A stretch of DNA of 64,000 nucleotides, from positions 62,001-126,000 of the forward strand of contig CACMZL010000001.1 of assembly GCA_902618205.1 (NCBI GenBank). The letters are read 5' to 3'. Under the pieces are notes generated by a model, which had not been told where the DNA came from, did not search any database, and was given only the letters and a program-made list of their open reading frames with translations. The DNA comes from an uncultured Pelagibacteraceae bacterium (GTDB lineage Bacteria > Pseudomonadota > Alphaproteobacteria > Pelagibacterales > Pelagibacteraceae). Both the position numbers and the translations under genes were made by a program. Shown here in pieces: positions 1 through 8,409 of this stretch. Within the stretch, counting starts at the first letter, position 1. The number at the start of each line of letters is the position of its first letter.

Positions 1-1
1 T

Positions 2-478
2 TTAAAATTAAAAGACGGTGTTGTAAAAATTGAAATGTATCCTGATGTTGCACCAAATCACGTTAAAAGAATTCAAGAGTTAGCAGACTCAGGACAATAT
101 GATAATGTTGTTTTCCATAGAGTAATTGATGGGTTTATGGCACAAACAGGTGATGTAAAATTTGGAAATTCATCCTCTAAAGATTTTGATTTAAGAAGAG
201 CAGGTATTGGTGGATCTGATTTACCAGATTTAAATCAAGAATTTAATAATCTACCTCATGAAAGAGGAACTGTATCTATGGCAAGATCTTCAGATCCTAA
301 TAGTGCTAATAGTCAGTTTTTTATTTGTTTTAAACCTGCACCTTTTTTAGATAGGCAATATACTGTTTTTGGAAAAGTAATCGAAGGTATGGAATTTGTT
401 GATATGATTGCAAAAGGTGATGGTGACAACGGAGCAGTTTCAAATCCTGATAAAATTATTAGTTTTAAAACTCAATAA
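2..478 (+). CDS. ppiB: Peptidyl-prolyl cis-trans isomerase, cyclophilin type (5' truncated)
   Basis: Cyclophilins catalyse cis-trans isomerisation of X-Pro bonds during protein folding. The reading frame is open from base 2 through to the stop at 478, so the true start lies before the window; the ATG at 35 is internal because the in-frame codons before it (LKLKDGVVKIE) match the first beta strand of the family. Core motifs are visible: FHRVIDGFMAQTGD, SMARSSDPNSANSQFFI and the YTVFGKVIEGM segment. A signal peptide, if present, is outside the window, so cytoplasmic or periplasmic location cannot be decided. tgt follows after 11 nt, suggesting cotranscription. Confidence 0.93.
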   Translation, partial: LKLKDGVVKIEMYPDVAPNHVKRIQELADSGQYDNVVFHRVIDGFMAQTGDVKFGNSSSKDFDLRRAGIGGSDLPDLNQEFNNLPHERGTVSMARSSDPNSANSQFFICFKPAPFLDRQYTVFGKVIEGMEFVDMIAKGDGDNGAVSNPDKIISFKTQ

Positions 479-489
479 TTAAATAATGA

Positions 490-1602
490 ATGTCATTAAA
501 AGATTTCAATTTTAATGTCCATCATACTCAAAATTATGCAAGAGTAGGAGTTATAGAGACCCATAGAGGTAATATTAATACTCCTGCATTTATGCCTGTG
601 GGTACACAAGCAACTGTTAAAGGTGTTTTTTTAGATGATATAAAAAAAACAGGTAGCGAAATCATCTTATCAAATACGTATCATCTAATGATAAGACCTG
701 GTGTTGAAAGAATTGAAAGTGTTGGAGGACTTCATGAATTCATGAATTGTGATCTACCAATTTTGACTGACTCAGGTGGTTTTCAAGTAATGTCTCTGTC
801 GAAATTAAATAAAATCGATAGAGATAAAGGCGCAATTTTTCAATCACATATTGATGGTAAAACTTTTATTTTAAGTCCAGAAGAAAGTATAAGAATTCAA
901 AAAGGTTTGAACTCTGACATAGTCATGGTTATGGATGAATGCCCAAAAAATACAAAAGACTATGATAAAATTAAAAAATCAATGGAATTATCATCCGATT
1001 GGGCAAAAAGATCAAAAGATGCATTTGGAATAAATGAACACAAAGGTTTATTTGGAATAGTACAAGGTGGTTTATTTAACGATCTAAGAAAAAAATCCCT
1101 AAACAACCTCATTGACATTGGTTTTAATGGATATGCTCTTGGAGGATTAGCTGTTGGGGAAACACAAGATGAAATGTTTGACGTTCTTGATGGAATAAAA
1201 GATCATATGCCTAAAGATAAACCAAGATATTTAATGGGTGTTGGCACACCATCTGATATACTTGGAGCCGTAAAGAGGGGTGTTGATATGTTTGACTGTG
1301 TAATGCCCACAAGATCTGGCAGAACTGGTTTAGCTTTTACATGGGATGGTCAAATACAAATTAGAAATTCAAAATATAAAAATGATAATACTCCACTGGA
1401 CAAAAATGTCACAAAATTCAATTTAAACAAATATTCTAAAAATTATCTAAATCACTTGTTTAATACAAATGAAATGCTTGCTTCAATGATTCTAACCCTT
1501 AACAATATCAATTTTTATCAAAATTTAATGAGTAATATTAGAGATAATATAAAACAAGGAACTTTTGATGAATTTCACAACAAGTACATCAATAAATTGT
1601 AA
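490..1602 (+). CDS. tgt: tRNA-guanine transglycosylase (Tgt), zinc site apparently lost
   Basis: Tgt exchanges guanine 34 of GUN-anticodon tRNAs for a queuine precursor (preQ1 in bacteria). The 370 aa protein has the usual length. The general acid/base region DSGGFQVMSL (Asp94), the GGLAVGE loop and DCVMPTRSGR with the nucleophile Asp269 are intact. The C-terminal zinc site is not: where family members have PLD-x-x-C-x-C-x-x-C this protein has PLDKNVTKFNL, and the distal His (26 residues after the last Cys) is Asn338. The flanking sequence (YLNHLFNTNEML) still aligns, so this is substitution and not a frameshift. queA, often found between a cyclophilin gene and tgt in relatives, is not here. 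Confidence 0.95.
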   Translation: MSLKDFNFNVHHTQNYARVGVIETHRGNINTPAFMPVGTQATVKGVFLDDIKKTGSEIILSNTYHLMIRPGVERIESVGGLHEFMNCDLPILTDSGGFQVMSLSKLNKIDRDKGAIFQSHIDGKTFILSPEESIRIQKGLNSDIVMVMDECPKNTKDYDKIKKSMELSSDWAKRSKDAFGINEHKGLFGIVQGGLFNDLRKKSLNNLIDIGFNGYALGGLAVGETQDEMFDVLDGIKDHMPKDKPRYLMGVGTPSDILGAVKRGVDMFDCVMPTRSGRTGLAFTWDGQIQIRNSKYKNDNTPLDKNVTKFNLNKYSKNYLNHLFNTNEMLASMILTLNNINFYQNLMSNIRDNIKQGTFDEFHNKYINKL

Positions 1603-1652
1603 ATTTTTAACATTGATTAATAAAAAAAAATCAATATAAAAACGCTTCTTGG

Positions 1653-1728
<76 letters not shown>

Positions 1729-1757
1729 TTAATCAATAAAACCGTCCTTAATATTCA

Positions 1758-1820
1758 GTGTGTAAAAACTTTTTTATTAAAAATATTGATTTTATTCGTG
1801 CACATTCTTTGCACATTTAT
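1758..1820. repeat. Left-end repeat block of the tRNA-Lys element
   Basis: Contains GTGTGTAAAAACTTTT (1758-1773) and, about 25 nt later, a tandem pair TGCACATTCTT / TGCACATTTAT (1799-1820) with an 11 bp period. Related blocks lie at the other end (2378-2454). An 11 bp period places each copy on the same helix face, as in integrase arm-type sites; that role is inferred. The motifs also put the reverse complement of GTGTGCAAA-like words at both ends. Confidence 0.55.
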
Positions 1821-1900
1821 TGAAATATAATTTGATGTGAAATAGCTAATTTTTATTAAAGTTAATTATAAATAATTTTTGTATGTTTAATATATATTTT

Positions 1901-2275
1901 ATGAAAAAGTTATTAAATGTGCTCTTAATTTTTTTTCTTCTCACAAGCAATGTTTATGCTGACATAAAAGGTGTAGGAAGATGTATTGGTTATCTTGTAA
2001 ACAAATTTAAGACTGAGGGCCAAAGTTCACTTACTGAATCTAATTTGAAATGGATGAAGGCAAACAATAGCACTATTCAAGCTGTTAATAAAATTAGCAA
2101 CGAACAAAAAAATTGTATAGTGCCAAATCAACCGATTGATCCCTGTTTGAGTGGTTACTCAAATTATGATGCTCAATTATTCACTTATTACTATGAAGGT
2201 CTTTATATATTTAAAAAAGATAGATATGATAAAGCTGCTAGAGCTTTGAACGAAGTGGCTTGTAGTGAATATTAA
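1901..2275 (+). CDS. Hypothetical small exported protein, cargo of the tRNA-Lys element
   Basis: I do not recognise the family. The ORF track starts at 1883, but the ATG at 1901 gives a clean signal peptide (MKKLLNVLLIFFLLTSNVYA) cleaved after an Ala-containing site, leaving about 104 residues. The mature part has four cysteines (GRCIG, KNCIV, DPCLS, VACSEY), compatible with two disulfides in the periplasm, and an aromatic stretch FTYYYEGLYIF. It is the only gene between the tRNA-Lys gene and its partial copy, so it is probably the element's cargo. The C-terminal third, with DKAARALNEVAC, could be one helical hairpin of a repeat fold, but this is weak. Confidence 0.7.
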   Translation: MKKLLNVLLIFFLLTSNVYADIKGVGRCIGYLVNKFKTEGQSSLTESNLKWMKANNSTIQAVNKISNEQKNCIVPNQPIDPCLSGYSNYDAQLFTYYYEGLYIFKKDRYDKAARALNEVACSEY

Positions 2276-2377
2276 ATCTTTACTAGATTTAATATTCAAA
2301 GACCTGTTTACAATAAATTTCTCAGTAATTAATCGCACACCTTACAATTTTATTAAATTTTTATATGCGTGCATAGA

Positions 2378-2454
2378 GTGTGCAAAAAAGTGTGTAAACT
2401 TTTAAAAAGACTCCATGAAATGAACTTGATTTTTGTGCACATTTTTTACACACC
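2378..2454. repeat. Right-end repeat block of the tRNA-Lys element
   Basis: GTGTGCAAAAAA and GTGTGTAAACTTTT sit in tandem (2378-2403, 12 bp period), followed about 32 nt later by TGCACATTTTTTACACACC (2436-2454), which is largely their inverse. Left-end counterparts are at 1758-1820. A further CGCACACC lies near 2334. The non-coding stretch 2276-2598 otherwise holds only this block and the duplicated tRNA 3' part; I see no further gene in it. Confidence 0.55.
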
Positions 2455-2497
2455 ATAAAAAATTCCATAAAAAGGGAACTTCACGTCGTAATTACCA

Positions 2498-2546
2498 CTT
2501 TTAAGGAATGGGTCGATGGTTCGAACCCATTAAGGCTCACCATTAA
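2498..2546 (+). repeat. Partial tRNA-Lys duplicate (putative attachment-site copy)
   Basis: A 27 bp stretch starting cttttaaggaatgggtcg is identical to tRNA-Lys positions 1684-1710; the following 22 bases match with four differences and include the ...ggctcaccattaa end beyond the CCA. There is no D-arm or 5' acceptor strand, so it is not a working tRNA. It marks the right boundary of the inserted segment. The mismatches suggest the insertion is old. Confidence 0.85.
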
Positions 2547-2598
2547 ATTTCTTTTTACTATTGATTTAAAATAAAAATAGATAAAGAATTATATTTAA

Positions 2599-3366
2599 AT
2601 GAAATCTATCAATGTTCTTGTAATAGGAAAAAATAGTCTACTAGCTAAATGTTTTAAAAAGTATACAAAAATTTCAAATGTAAAATATATAAATTATAAT
2701 GATTATAGCAAAATAAACATTAATAAATTTACTCACATAATTAATTTTAGTATTGATAAAAAAAATTTTACGCATGATTACTCTTTAACAAATAAGATTG
2801 ATAGAAAAATTTGTAAAAAAATTAAGAATAAAAATTCTATATATATTTTTCCATCTTCTAGATTGGTTTATGATAAATCAAAAAAAAATATATATGGAAG
2901 AAATAAAAAAAAAACTGAAAATGATATTAAAAGTTTAAAAGAAAAATATTTAATATTAAGAATAACAACACTCCTTACCTACGACACGTCTAATAGAAAT
3001 TTATTTATATCACGAATTTTAAGATCTTTAAGAAAGAATAATACAATACAGCTAGACATATCAAAAAAAACTTACAAAGATTTTATAACTTCTGAGGACC
3101 TAATTTATATAATTGATAATTTGATAAATCATAAAATAACTGGAATTTACAATATTTCATCAAATATTAAAATTAAAGTTATCGACATACTAAAAAATAT
3201 TATTAATGGCTACGGTAGTGGTAAAGTAATTTATTTAAAAAAAAATAAAAAAAGAAACTCTTTTTTAGTAAATAATGATAAATTAAAAAATATAATTAAA
3301 TTTAAAACTACAAAAAAAAAATTATTAAATTATTGTGTCAAATTGGGAATTAAACTAAATGCATAA
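2599..3366 (+). CDS. NAD-dependent epimerase/dehydratase-like protein (divergent, RmlD-like)
   Basis: A 255 aa protein with the outline of an extended short-chain dehydrogenase: an N-terminal strand-turn-helix VLVIGKNSLLAKC, a strand ending in FPSSRLVY, and IYGRNKKK as a possible Y-x-x-x-K pair. The glycine-rich nucleotide motif is degenerate (GKNSLLA in place of GxxGxxG), so catalytic competence is uncertain. It is very rich in Lys, Asn and Ile. It overlaps the next gene, a better preserved nucleotide-sugar dehydratase, by 8 nt, which suggests joint work on an activated sugar for surface glycans. The substrate cannot be told. Confidence 0.7.
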   Translation: MKSINVLVIGKNSLLAKCFKKYTKISNVKYINYNDYSKININKFTHIINFSIDKKNFTHDYSLTNKIDRKICKKIKNKNSIYIFPSSRLVYDKSKKNIYGRNKKKTENDIKSLKEKYLILRITTLLTYDTSNRNLFISRILRSLRKNNTIQLDISKKTYKDFITSEDLIYIIDNLINHKITGIYNISSNIKIKVIDILKNIINGYGSGKVIYLKKNKKRNSFLVNNDKLKNIIKFKTTKKKLLNYCVKLGIKLNA

Positions 3367-4315
3367 AATTTTTATTACTGGTGGATGTGGATTCATTGGA
3401 TCACATTTGACAGAATATATTTATAGAAAGTATAAGAAATCTCAAATTTTTGTTTATGATAAAATAACTTATGCCGCTAGTGTAAAGAACCTAGATAAAA
3501 TAAGAAAAGATAGAAGAGTCAAAATTATAAAAAAAGATTTAAATAATTATAAGTCATTAGAAAAATTCACAAAAAATACAGATATACTAATTCATGCTGC
3601 TGCTGAAAGTCATGTGGATAATTCATTTAATTTAACCAATGAATTTATTACAACAAATGTTCTTGGAACAAAAAATGTTTTAGATGCATGTAAAGCAAAC
3701 AATATTAAAAAAATTATTCATATTAGTACTGATGAAATTTATGGTGAAATTCATAAATCTAGTTTCAATGAACAATCAAATTTTAATCCATCAAATCCTT
3801 ATTCTAGTTCAAAAGCTGCTGCTGAAATGATTATTAATGGATATATCCACTCATATAAATTACCAGTTATAATAATTAGGGCAAATAATATTTTTGGCAC
3901 TCGTCAACATCCTGAAAAATTATTACCAGGTTCGTGCTGGTCACTTTTAAAAAAAAAACATTTTACATTGCATGGAAATGGTATGCAGAAAAGATCATTT
4001 CTTTATGTTGAAGATTTTTGTAAAGCAATTTATTTAATTTTACAAAAAGGTAAATTAAATGAAATTTATAATATTGGTTCTAAATTTGAGTATAAAAACA
4101 TTGATGTCTTTAAAATTGCTGCCAAAGAAAATAAATTAAATTTCAGAAAATACGTTAAATATGTGAAAGACAGACCATTTAATGATTATAGATATAGTTT
4201 AAATTTTAATAAGATAAAAAAGATAGGTTGGAAACCAACAACTAAAATTGAAGATAAAATATTTGAAATAAATTCTTGGTATAAAAAAAATATAAATAGA
4301 TTTAAAAAAAGATAG
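3359..4315 (+). CDS. NAD-dependent nucleotide-sugar dehydratase/epimerase (RmlB-like)
   Basis: Extended SDR enzyme of 318 aa. GGCGFIGSH near the start is the NAD-binding motif; HAAAESHVDNSF, STDEIYGE and the YSSSKAAAE motif (Tyr-x-x-x-Lys) match the dTDP-glucose 4,6-dehydratase group, in which the Thr-Asp-Glu triad drives dehydration. The later segment GNGMQKRSFLYVEDFCKA is also typical. The start codon lies inside the end of the upstream epimerase-like gene, so translation is probably coupled. Likely role is making a deoxy sugar nucleotide for cell-surface polysaccharide; the exact nucleotide sugar is not determinable. Confidence 0.87.
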   Translation: MHKIFITGGCGFIGSHLTEYIYRKYKKSQIFVYDKITYAASVKNLDKIRKDRRVKIIKKDLNNYKSLEKFTKNTDILIHAAAESHVDNSFNLTNEFITTNVLGTKNVLDACKANNIKKIIHISTDEIYGEIHKSSFNEQSNFNPSNPYSSSKAAAEMIINGYIHSYKLPVIIIRANNIFGTRQHPEKLLPGSCWSLLKKKHFTLHGNGMQKRSFLYVEDFCKAIYLILQKGKLNEIYNIGSKFEYKNIDVFKIAAKENKLNFRKYVKYVKDRPFNDYRYSLNFNKIKKIGWKPTTKIEDKIFEINSWYKKNINRFKKR

Positions 4316-4367
4316 TTTAATTTGTATTTATTTAAAAATTTAATTTTTTTTCAAAATTAATTTTAAA

Positions 4368-5189
4368 TTAAACTAGTGGCGGATATTTAATAATAATTTC
4401 GTTTATCCAATTTGTAATATTATTAATTCTATTTGTTGATGATGGGTGAGTAGACATAAATTCTGGTGGTTCTTTCCCTTTTTTTGCCTCTTTCATTCTT
4501 TCCCAAACCTTAATTGTTTCCCTAATGTCATAACCTGATAGTGATGCAAAAATTAGTCCAAGATAATCAGCTTCACTCTCTTGTTTTCTATTAAATGGAT
4601 TCATGATCCCTATCTGTGATAATAAACCAACAGCATTCATCCCTGTAGTTTTGTTAATATTTGAAACTGCACCTTTTGTTGCAATATCTAATATAGCTGT
4701 ACCAGTATTTAATAGAACACCTCTACTTGCTCTTTCTACAGAGTGTTTAGCAACTGCATGAGCTATTTCATGACCCATTACTGCCGCTAAACCATCTTCG
4801 TTTTTAGTTATATCTAATAGACCAGTATAAACGGCAATCTTACCTCCAGGCATACACCAGGCATTTTTAACTTTCTGTTTATCAATAAGTATATATTCCC
4901 AATCAAAATTTACTGTTGGGTCAGGAATATTGTTACGATCAAAGTATTCAGATATAGAATATTCAATTTTAGATCCAATTTCTTTTATTTGATCTAATGT
5001 TTTAGTATCATCACTTAAAGTTTCTTTCTCTTTTACTTTTTCATATAATTGAGCAGCTTTTGCATTAAGGTTAGATTCGGGAATTAATTTTAGTTGTTTT
5101 CGATCCGTTATCGGCGCACTACCACATGCAGATAGGCCAAAAGATAAGCAACTACAACCAAATAAATGTATGAAATTTCTTCTATTCAC
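4368..5189 (-). CDS. M48-family metalloprotease, lipoprotein
   Basis: Zinc metalloprotease of the M48 (Ste24/LoiP/BepA-like) family, acting on envelope proteins. The zinc motif HEIAHAVAKH is present, with the third ligand probably in the QESEADYLG segment. The N-terminus MNRRNFIHLFGCSCLSF has a twin-arginine-like start and a lipobox (LSAC), so the protein is probably anchored in a membrane facing the periplasm. It has no C-terminal TPR tail, unlike BepA. The start codon is GTG. The gene is monocistronic and convergent to the epimerase pair. Confidence 0.88.
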   Translation of the reverse strand: MNRRNFIHLFGCSCLSFGLSACGSAPITDRKQLKLIPESNLNAKAAQLYEKVKEKETLSDDTKTLDQIKEIGSKIEYSISEYFDRNNIPDPTVNFDWEYILIDKQKVKNAWCMPGGKIAVYTGLLDITKNEDGLAAVMGHEIAHAVAKHSVERASRGVLLNTGTAILDIATKGAVSNINKTTGMNAVGLLSQIGIMNPFNRKQESEADYLGLIFASLSGYDIRETIKVWERMKEAKKGKEPPEFMSTHPSSTNRINNITNWINEIIIKYPPLV

Positions 5190-5231
5190 TTTTTTTAGGT
5201 AATATATTACACCTTTTTTATAATAATTTAT

Positions 5232-5309
5232 ATGATACTTAATAACAAAATTTTAATAGTACTTTTTATACTAGCAGTCATGTTTGTTTTATATGCAAGT
5301 TATAATTAA
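5232..5309 (+). CDS. Possible 25-residue single-span membrane peptide
   Basis: An ATG-to-TAA frame too short for the ORF track encodes a peptide beginning MILNNKILIVLFILAVMF and ending YASYN. The hydrophobic core would span a membrane once. It ends 3 nt before the DUF502 gene, so it could be a small leader gene of that transcript. No homology can be claimed, and chance hydrophobic ORFs are common in AT-rich DNA. Confidence 0.3.
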   Translation: MILNNKILIVLFILAVMFVLYASYN

Positions 5310-5312
5310 TTT

Positions 5313-5936
5313 ATGGCAAAATTAAAAAGGAAAGGAATTTCAATTCTTGGAAGACTTAGAAACTATTTTATAGCAGGAATAGTTGTTCTTGTTCCTATAG
5401 GGATTACATTATATTTAACTAGATTTTTTATATCCATATCCTCAAAATTAATACCTAACGAATTAAATCCAAATAGCTACTTGCCTTTTGCAATTCCAGG
5501 TTTGGAAATATTATTAGCTATAATTTTTATCACAATTATTGGAAGTTTATCTCTTTCATTTATTGGAAAAAAAATACTCAAAATATTTAATGATATATTA
5601 AAAAGAATACCAATTCTTAGAACAATATATTCAGCAATTGGTCAAATGACTGAAACATTAGCGCCAAAAAAAGGATCAAAAAAAAGTGTAGTCTTAGTTG
5701 AGTATCCTAGAAAAGGAAGTTGGGCAGTGGGATTTGCGACAAGAGAAAATGATGGCGAAATATCAAAAAAAACAAACACAAATCTTATTAATGTATTTGT
5801 TCCAACAACACCAAATCCTACAAGTGGTTTTTTATTAATGTTCCCCAAAGAAGAAGTTATTTATTTAGACATGACTTTTGAAGAAGCATCTAAATTCATT
5901 GTTTCAGCTGGTACTTCAGATCCAAAAAAAATTTAA
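5313..5936 (+). CDS. DUF502 family inner-membrane protein
   Basis: A 207 aa protein with two predicted membrane spans (around residues 17-38 and 50-72) and a C-terminal soluble domain. Family signatures include GIVVLVPIGITLY, RIPILRTIYSAIGQ, VLVEYPRKGSWAVGF and VFVPTTPNPTSGFLL. The family is widespread in bacteria; its function is not established. The 3' end overlaps the convergent recG gene by 4 nt. Confidence 0.9.
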   Translation: MAKLKRKGISILGRLRNYFIAGIVVLVPIGITLYLTRFFISISSKLIPNELNPNSYLPFAIPGLEILLAIIFITIIGSLSLSFIGKKILKIFNDILKRIPILRTIYSAIGQMTETLAPKKGSKKSVVLVEYPRKGSWAVGFATRENDGEISKKTNTNLINVFVPTTPNPTSGFLLMFPKEEVIYLDMTFEEASKFIVSAGTSDPKKI

Positions 5937-7972
5937 GTAATTTCGTTAATTATTGAGGCACGATCGTATAATTTTAATAATTTATTATATTTACTGAAAT
6001 TATCTCCTTTCATTTCTAATTTTTTTACTTCTGCCTCAGCAAGTAAAAATAGATCTTCATTTAATATGGGATCAGCTAATCTAAAATTTTTAATCCCACT
6101 TTGCTTAAAGCCTAGCAAATCTCCATATCCTCGTAATTTCATATCTTCCTCAGAAATTATAAAACCATCATCTGAACTTTTCAGAATATTAATTCTTTTT
6201 TTTGCATTTTCGCTTAGAGAGGATTTAAACATTAATATACAGTAAGATTCTTTACTACCACGCCCGACACGACCTCTTAACTGATGTAATTGAGACAAAC
6301 CATACTTATCAGCATTTTCAATAACAATTACGTTAGCATTAGGAAAATCAATTCCAACTTCAATAACGGTTGTTGAAACCAATATATCTAACTTTCTATC
6401 TAAGAAGTTATTTAAAATATTATTTCTCTCATCCTTGTCAAGAGAACCATGTATTAATCCTATTCTATTTTTAAAATATTTTTCTAAATACTTAAATTTA
6501 TTTACAACAGATTGTTGTTCGACTTTTTTTGACTCTTCTATCAAAGGACAAACCCAGAATATTTGATTTTTATTAGAAATTTCTTTTTTAACAAATCTAA
6601 TTATTTCAGATATTTTATCTTCTAACTTGCTGTATGTTACAATTTTTTTTCTATTTTTTGGTTTTTCTTTAATTAAGGTTAAATCCATATCTCCATAAAC
6701 CGTCATCATCATTGTTCTTGGTATTGGAGTTGCAGACATGACTAGAACATCGCAGTTATTTCCACCTTTTTCTGATAACTCTTTACGTTGACGAACACCA
6801 AATTTATGTTGTTCATCAATTATTATTAATCCTAGTTTATTATATTCAACTTTTTTTTGGAATAACGCATGTGTTCCTATCAGAAAGTCTATTTTACCAA
6901 GTTTAAGATTTTCTAAAATTTTCTTTCTATCAGCATATTTTGACTTACCTGTTAACATTTCAATTTTTACATTTTTGGGTAGATATTTTTTAGCAAATGA
7001 AAAATGTTGCTTTGCTAGAATTTCAGTAGGCACCATATAGCTAGTTTGATATCCAGCATTTATACAATTTACCGCTGCTATCATTGATACAATTGTTTTA
7101 CCCGATCCAACATCTCCTTGTAAAAGTCTAAACATTCTACTTTTTGATTTAAGATCTTCGTTTATAATTTTTATTGCTGCTTCTTGATCATTTGTTAATT
7201 TAAAATTTAAATCTTGTATCAATTTTTCCTTACAATCTTTAAAAATTTTTTGTGATTTCTTTATTTTTTTTATTTTAGTTCTTATTTTTGAGGATAATAA
7301 AAAATGAGCAAACAATTCGTCAAAAACTAACCGTTTATAATACTTAGATTTTAAAATTTCTTTAGTATCAAGACTGTGAATTTTTAAGATTGCGTCTTTC
7401 CACTTAATATTATTAAATTTTTTCTTTATATCGTCATTTAGCCACTCATCTAAATCTGGTAATTCCTTTAAAACTTCATTAATTATAATATTGTATTTAT
7501 TGATAGTAAGACCATCTGTAAGACTATATTTATTTTGAATCTCTAGGATATTTTCATTGCTTTCTTTAACCTGGGTAGGATTAGTGATTTGATATTTATT
7601 TCTAAAAAAATTAATTTTTCCACTTATTATTATTTCAGTATTTAATGGTAAGATTTTTTTTATATATCCTTCATATGAATTAAAAAAAACACAATCAATT
7701 TTTATATCATTACTTTGACATACAACTCGGTTAGGTAATCGTCTTATTCTAGGAAAATTATATTTTAAGGGTGTTAATTTAATTGTTTGTAATTTACCTA
7801 TTTGTATGTCACCAATATTTGTTACTTTTGAATTTTCAATTTTACTGGTAGGTAGATGCCACAATAAATCAAAAATTGTATTTATATTTTTTCTTTTAAA
7901 TAATTGGCCTGTTTTTTTCCCTATACCTTTAATATTCTGAATATTTGACAATAAATATTCGTGATCATTCAT
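5933..7972 (-). CDS. recG: ATP-dependent DNA helicase RecG
   Basis: RecG reverses stalled replication forks and branch-migrates Holliday junctions. The 679 aa length is normal. An N-terminal wedge domain (KGIGKKTGQLFKRKNI, IWDLLWHLP-like FDLLWHLP) precedes the helicase core: Walker A GDVGSGKTIVS, DEQH (IIIDEQHKFG), motif III VMSATPIPRTM, VSTTVIEVGIDFP and the QLRGRVGR motif. The C-terminal MKLRGYGDLLGFKQSG segment is also characteristic. It is divergent from sdhE, an arrangement found in other Alphaproteobacteria. Confidence 0.97.
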   Translation of the reverse strand: MNDHEYLLSNIQNIKGIGKKTGQLFKRKNINTIFDLLWHLPTSKIENSKVTNIGDIQIGKLQTIKLTPLKYNFPRIRRLPNRVVCQSNDIKIDCVFFNSYEGYIKKILPLNTEIIISGKINFFRNKYQITNPTQVKESNENILEIQNKYSLTDGLTINKYNIIINEVLKELPDLDEWLNDDIKKKFNNIKWKDAILKIHSLDTKEILKSKYYKRLVFDELFAHFLLSSKIRTKIKKIKKSQKIFKDCKEKLIQDLNFKLTNDQEAAIKIINEDLKSKSRMFRLLQGDVGSGKTIVSMIAAVNCINAGYQTSYMVPTEILAKQHFSFAKKYLPKNVKIEMLTGKSKYADRKKILENLKLGKIDFLIGTHALFQKKVEYNKLGLIIIDEQHKFGVRQRKELSEKGGNNCDVLVMSATPIPRTMMMTVYGDMDLTLIKEKPKNRKKIVTYSKLEDKISEIIRFVKKEISNKNQIFWVCPLIEESKKVEQQSVVNKFKYLEKYFKNRIGLIHGSLDKDERNNILNNFLDRKLDILVSTTVIEVGIDFPNANVIVIENADKYGLSQLHQLRGRVGRGSKESYCILMFKSSLSENAKKRINILKSSDDGFIISEEDMKLRGYGDLLGFKQSGIKNFRLADPILNEDLFLLAEAEVKKLEMKGDNFSKYNKLLKLYDRASIINEIT

Positions 7973-7998
7973 AATTTATATATATAAAGATTTAATTA

Positions 7999-8259
7999 AT
8001 GGATTCAAATAAACAAAATTTAATTAATAAAATTTTATACAGAGCTCAATATCGTGGAACTAAAGAAATGGATATCTTTGTCTCTAAATTTGTTAATTCA
8101 ATTATTGACAATCTCGACCATCAGGAATTAGTTTCTTTAGATAAGTTAATTAATTTTGATGACAAAACTTTAGTCAACTTAAGTTTAGGTAAAAATTCAA
8201 AAGATTTTGAAGATAAAATCATCTTAGAAAAACTTATAGAATTTAAAAATAAATATTAG
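7999..8259 (+). CDS. sdhE: Succinate dehydrogenase FAD assembly factor SdhE
   Basis: SdhE promotes covalent attachment of FAD to the succinate dehydrogenase flavoprotein. The 86 aa helical protein carries the family's RGxxE motif as YRGTKEMDIF near residue 16-24. It lies 26 nt from the divergent recG start, matching the alphaproteobacterial neighbourhood. Its stop codon touches the 3' end of the convergent tRNA-Ser gene with no spacer. Confidence 0.9.
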   Translation: MDSNKQNLINKILYRAQYRGTKEMDIFVSKFVNSIIDNLDHQELVSLDKLINFDDKTLVNLSLGKNSKDFEDKIILEKLIEFKNKY

Positions 8260-8349
8260 TGGCGGAGAGACTGGGATTCGAACCCAGGAAAGAGTTGCCC
8301 CTTTGCCGGTTTTCAAGACCGGTGCTTTCAACCGCTCAGCCATCTCTCC
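8260..8349 (-). tRNA. tRNA-Ser (anticodon TGA)
   Basis: Read on the minus strand: acceptor GGAGAGA pairs with TCTCTCC; the anticodon loop CTTGAAA gives TGA; a long variable arm follows, as expected for a class II serine tRNA; T-arm CTGGG-TTCGAAT-CCCAG; encoded CCA. Its 3' end abuts the sdhE stop codon. Confidence 0.97.
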
Positions 8350-8409
8350 TAATTTGTAATAATTAAAATTCTATATTTCATAAACAAAATAGTTTAATTG
8401 ATCAATATA

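Noticed and set aside
1612-1635. ATTGATT/AATCAAT hairpin after tgt as a terminator
   Set aside because: It is entirely A/T, has no T-run on the plus strand side, and similar chance palindromes are common at this base composition.
1758-2454. CRISPR-like array in the repeat blocks of the tRNA-Lys element
   Set aside because: Units are 8-12 bp, only two per block, lack uniform spacers and cas genes, and occur in both orientations; they fit recombinase or protein-binding sites better.
2498-2546. Second tRNA-Lys gene
   Set aside because: Only the anticodon loop to 3' end is present; there is no D-arm or 5' acceptor strand, so it is a duplication scar and not a gene.
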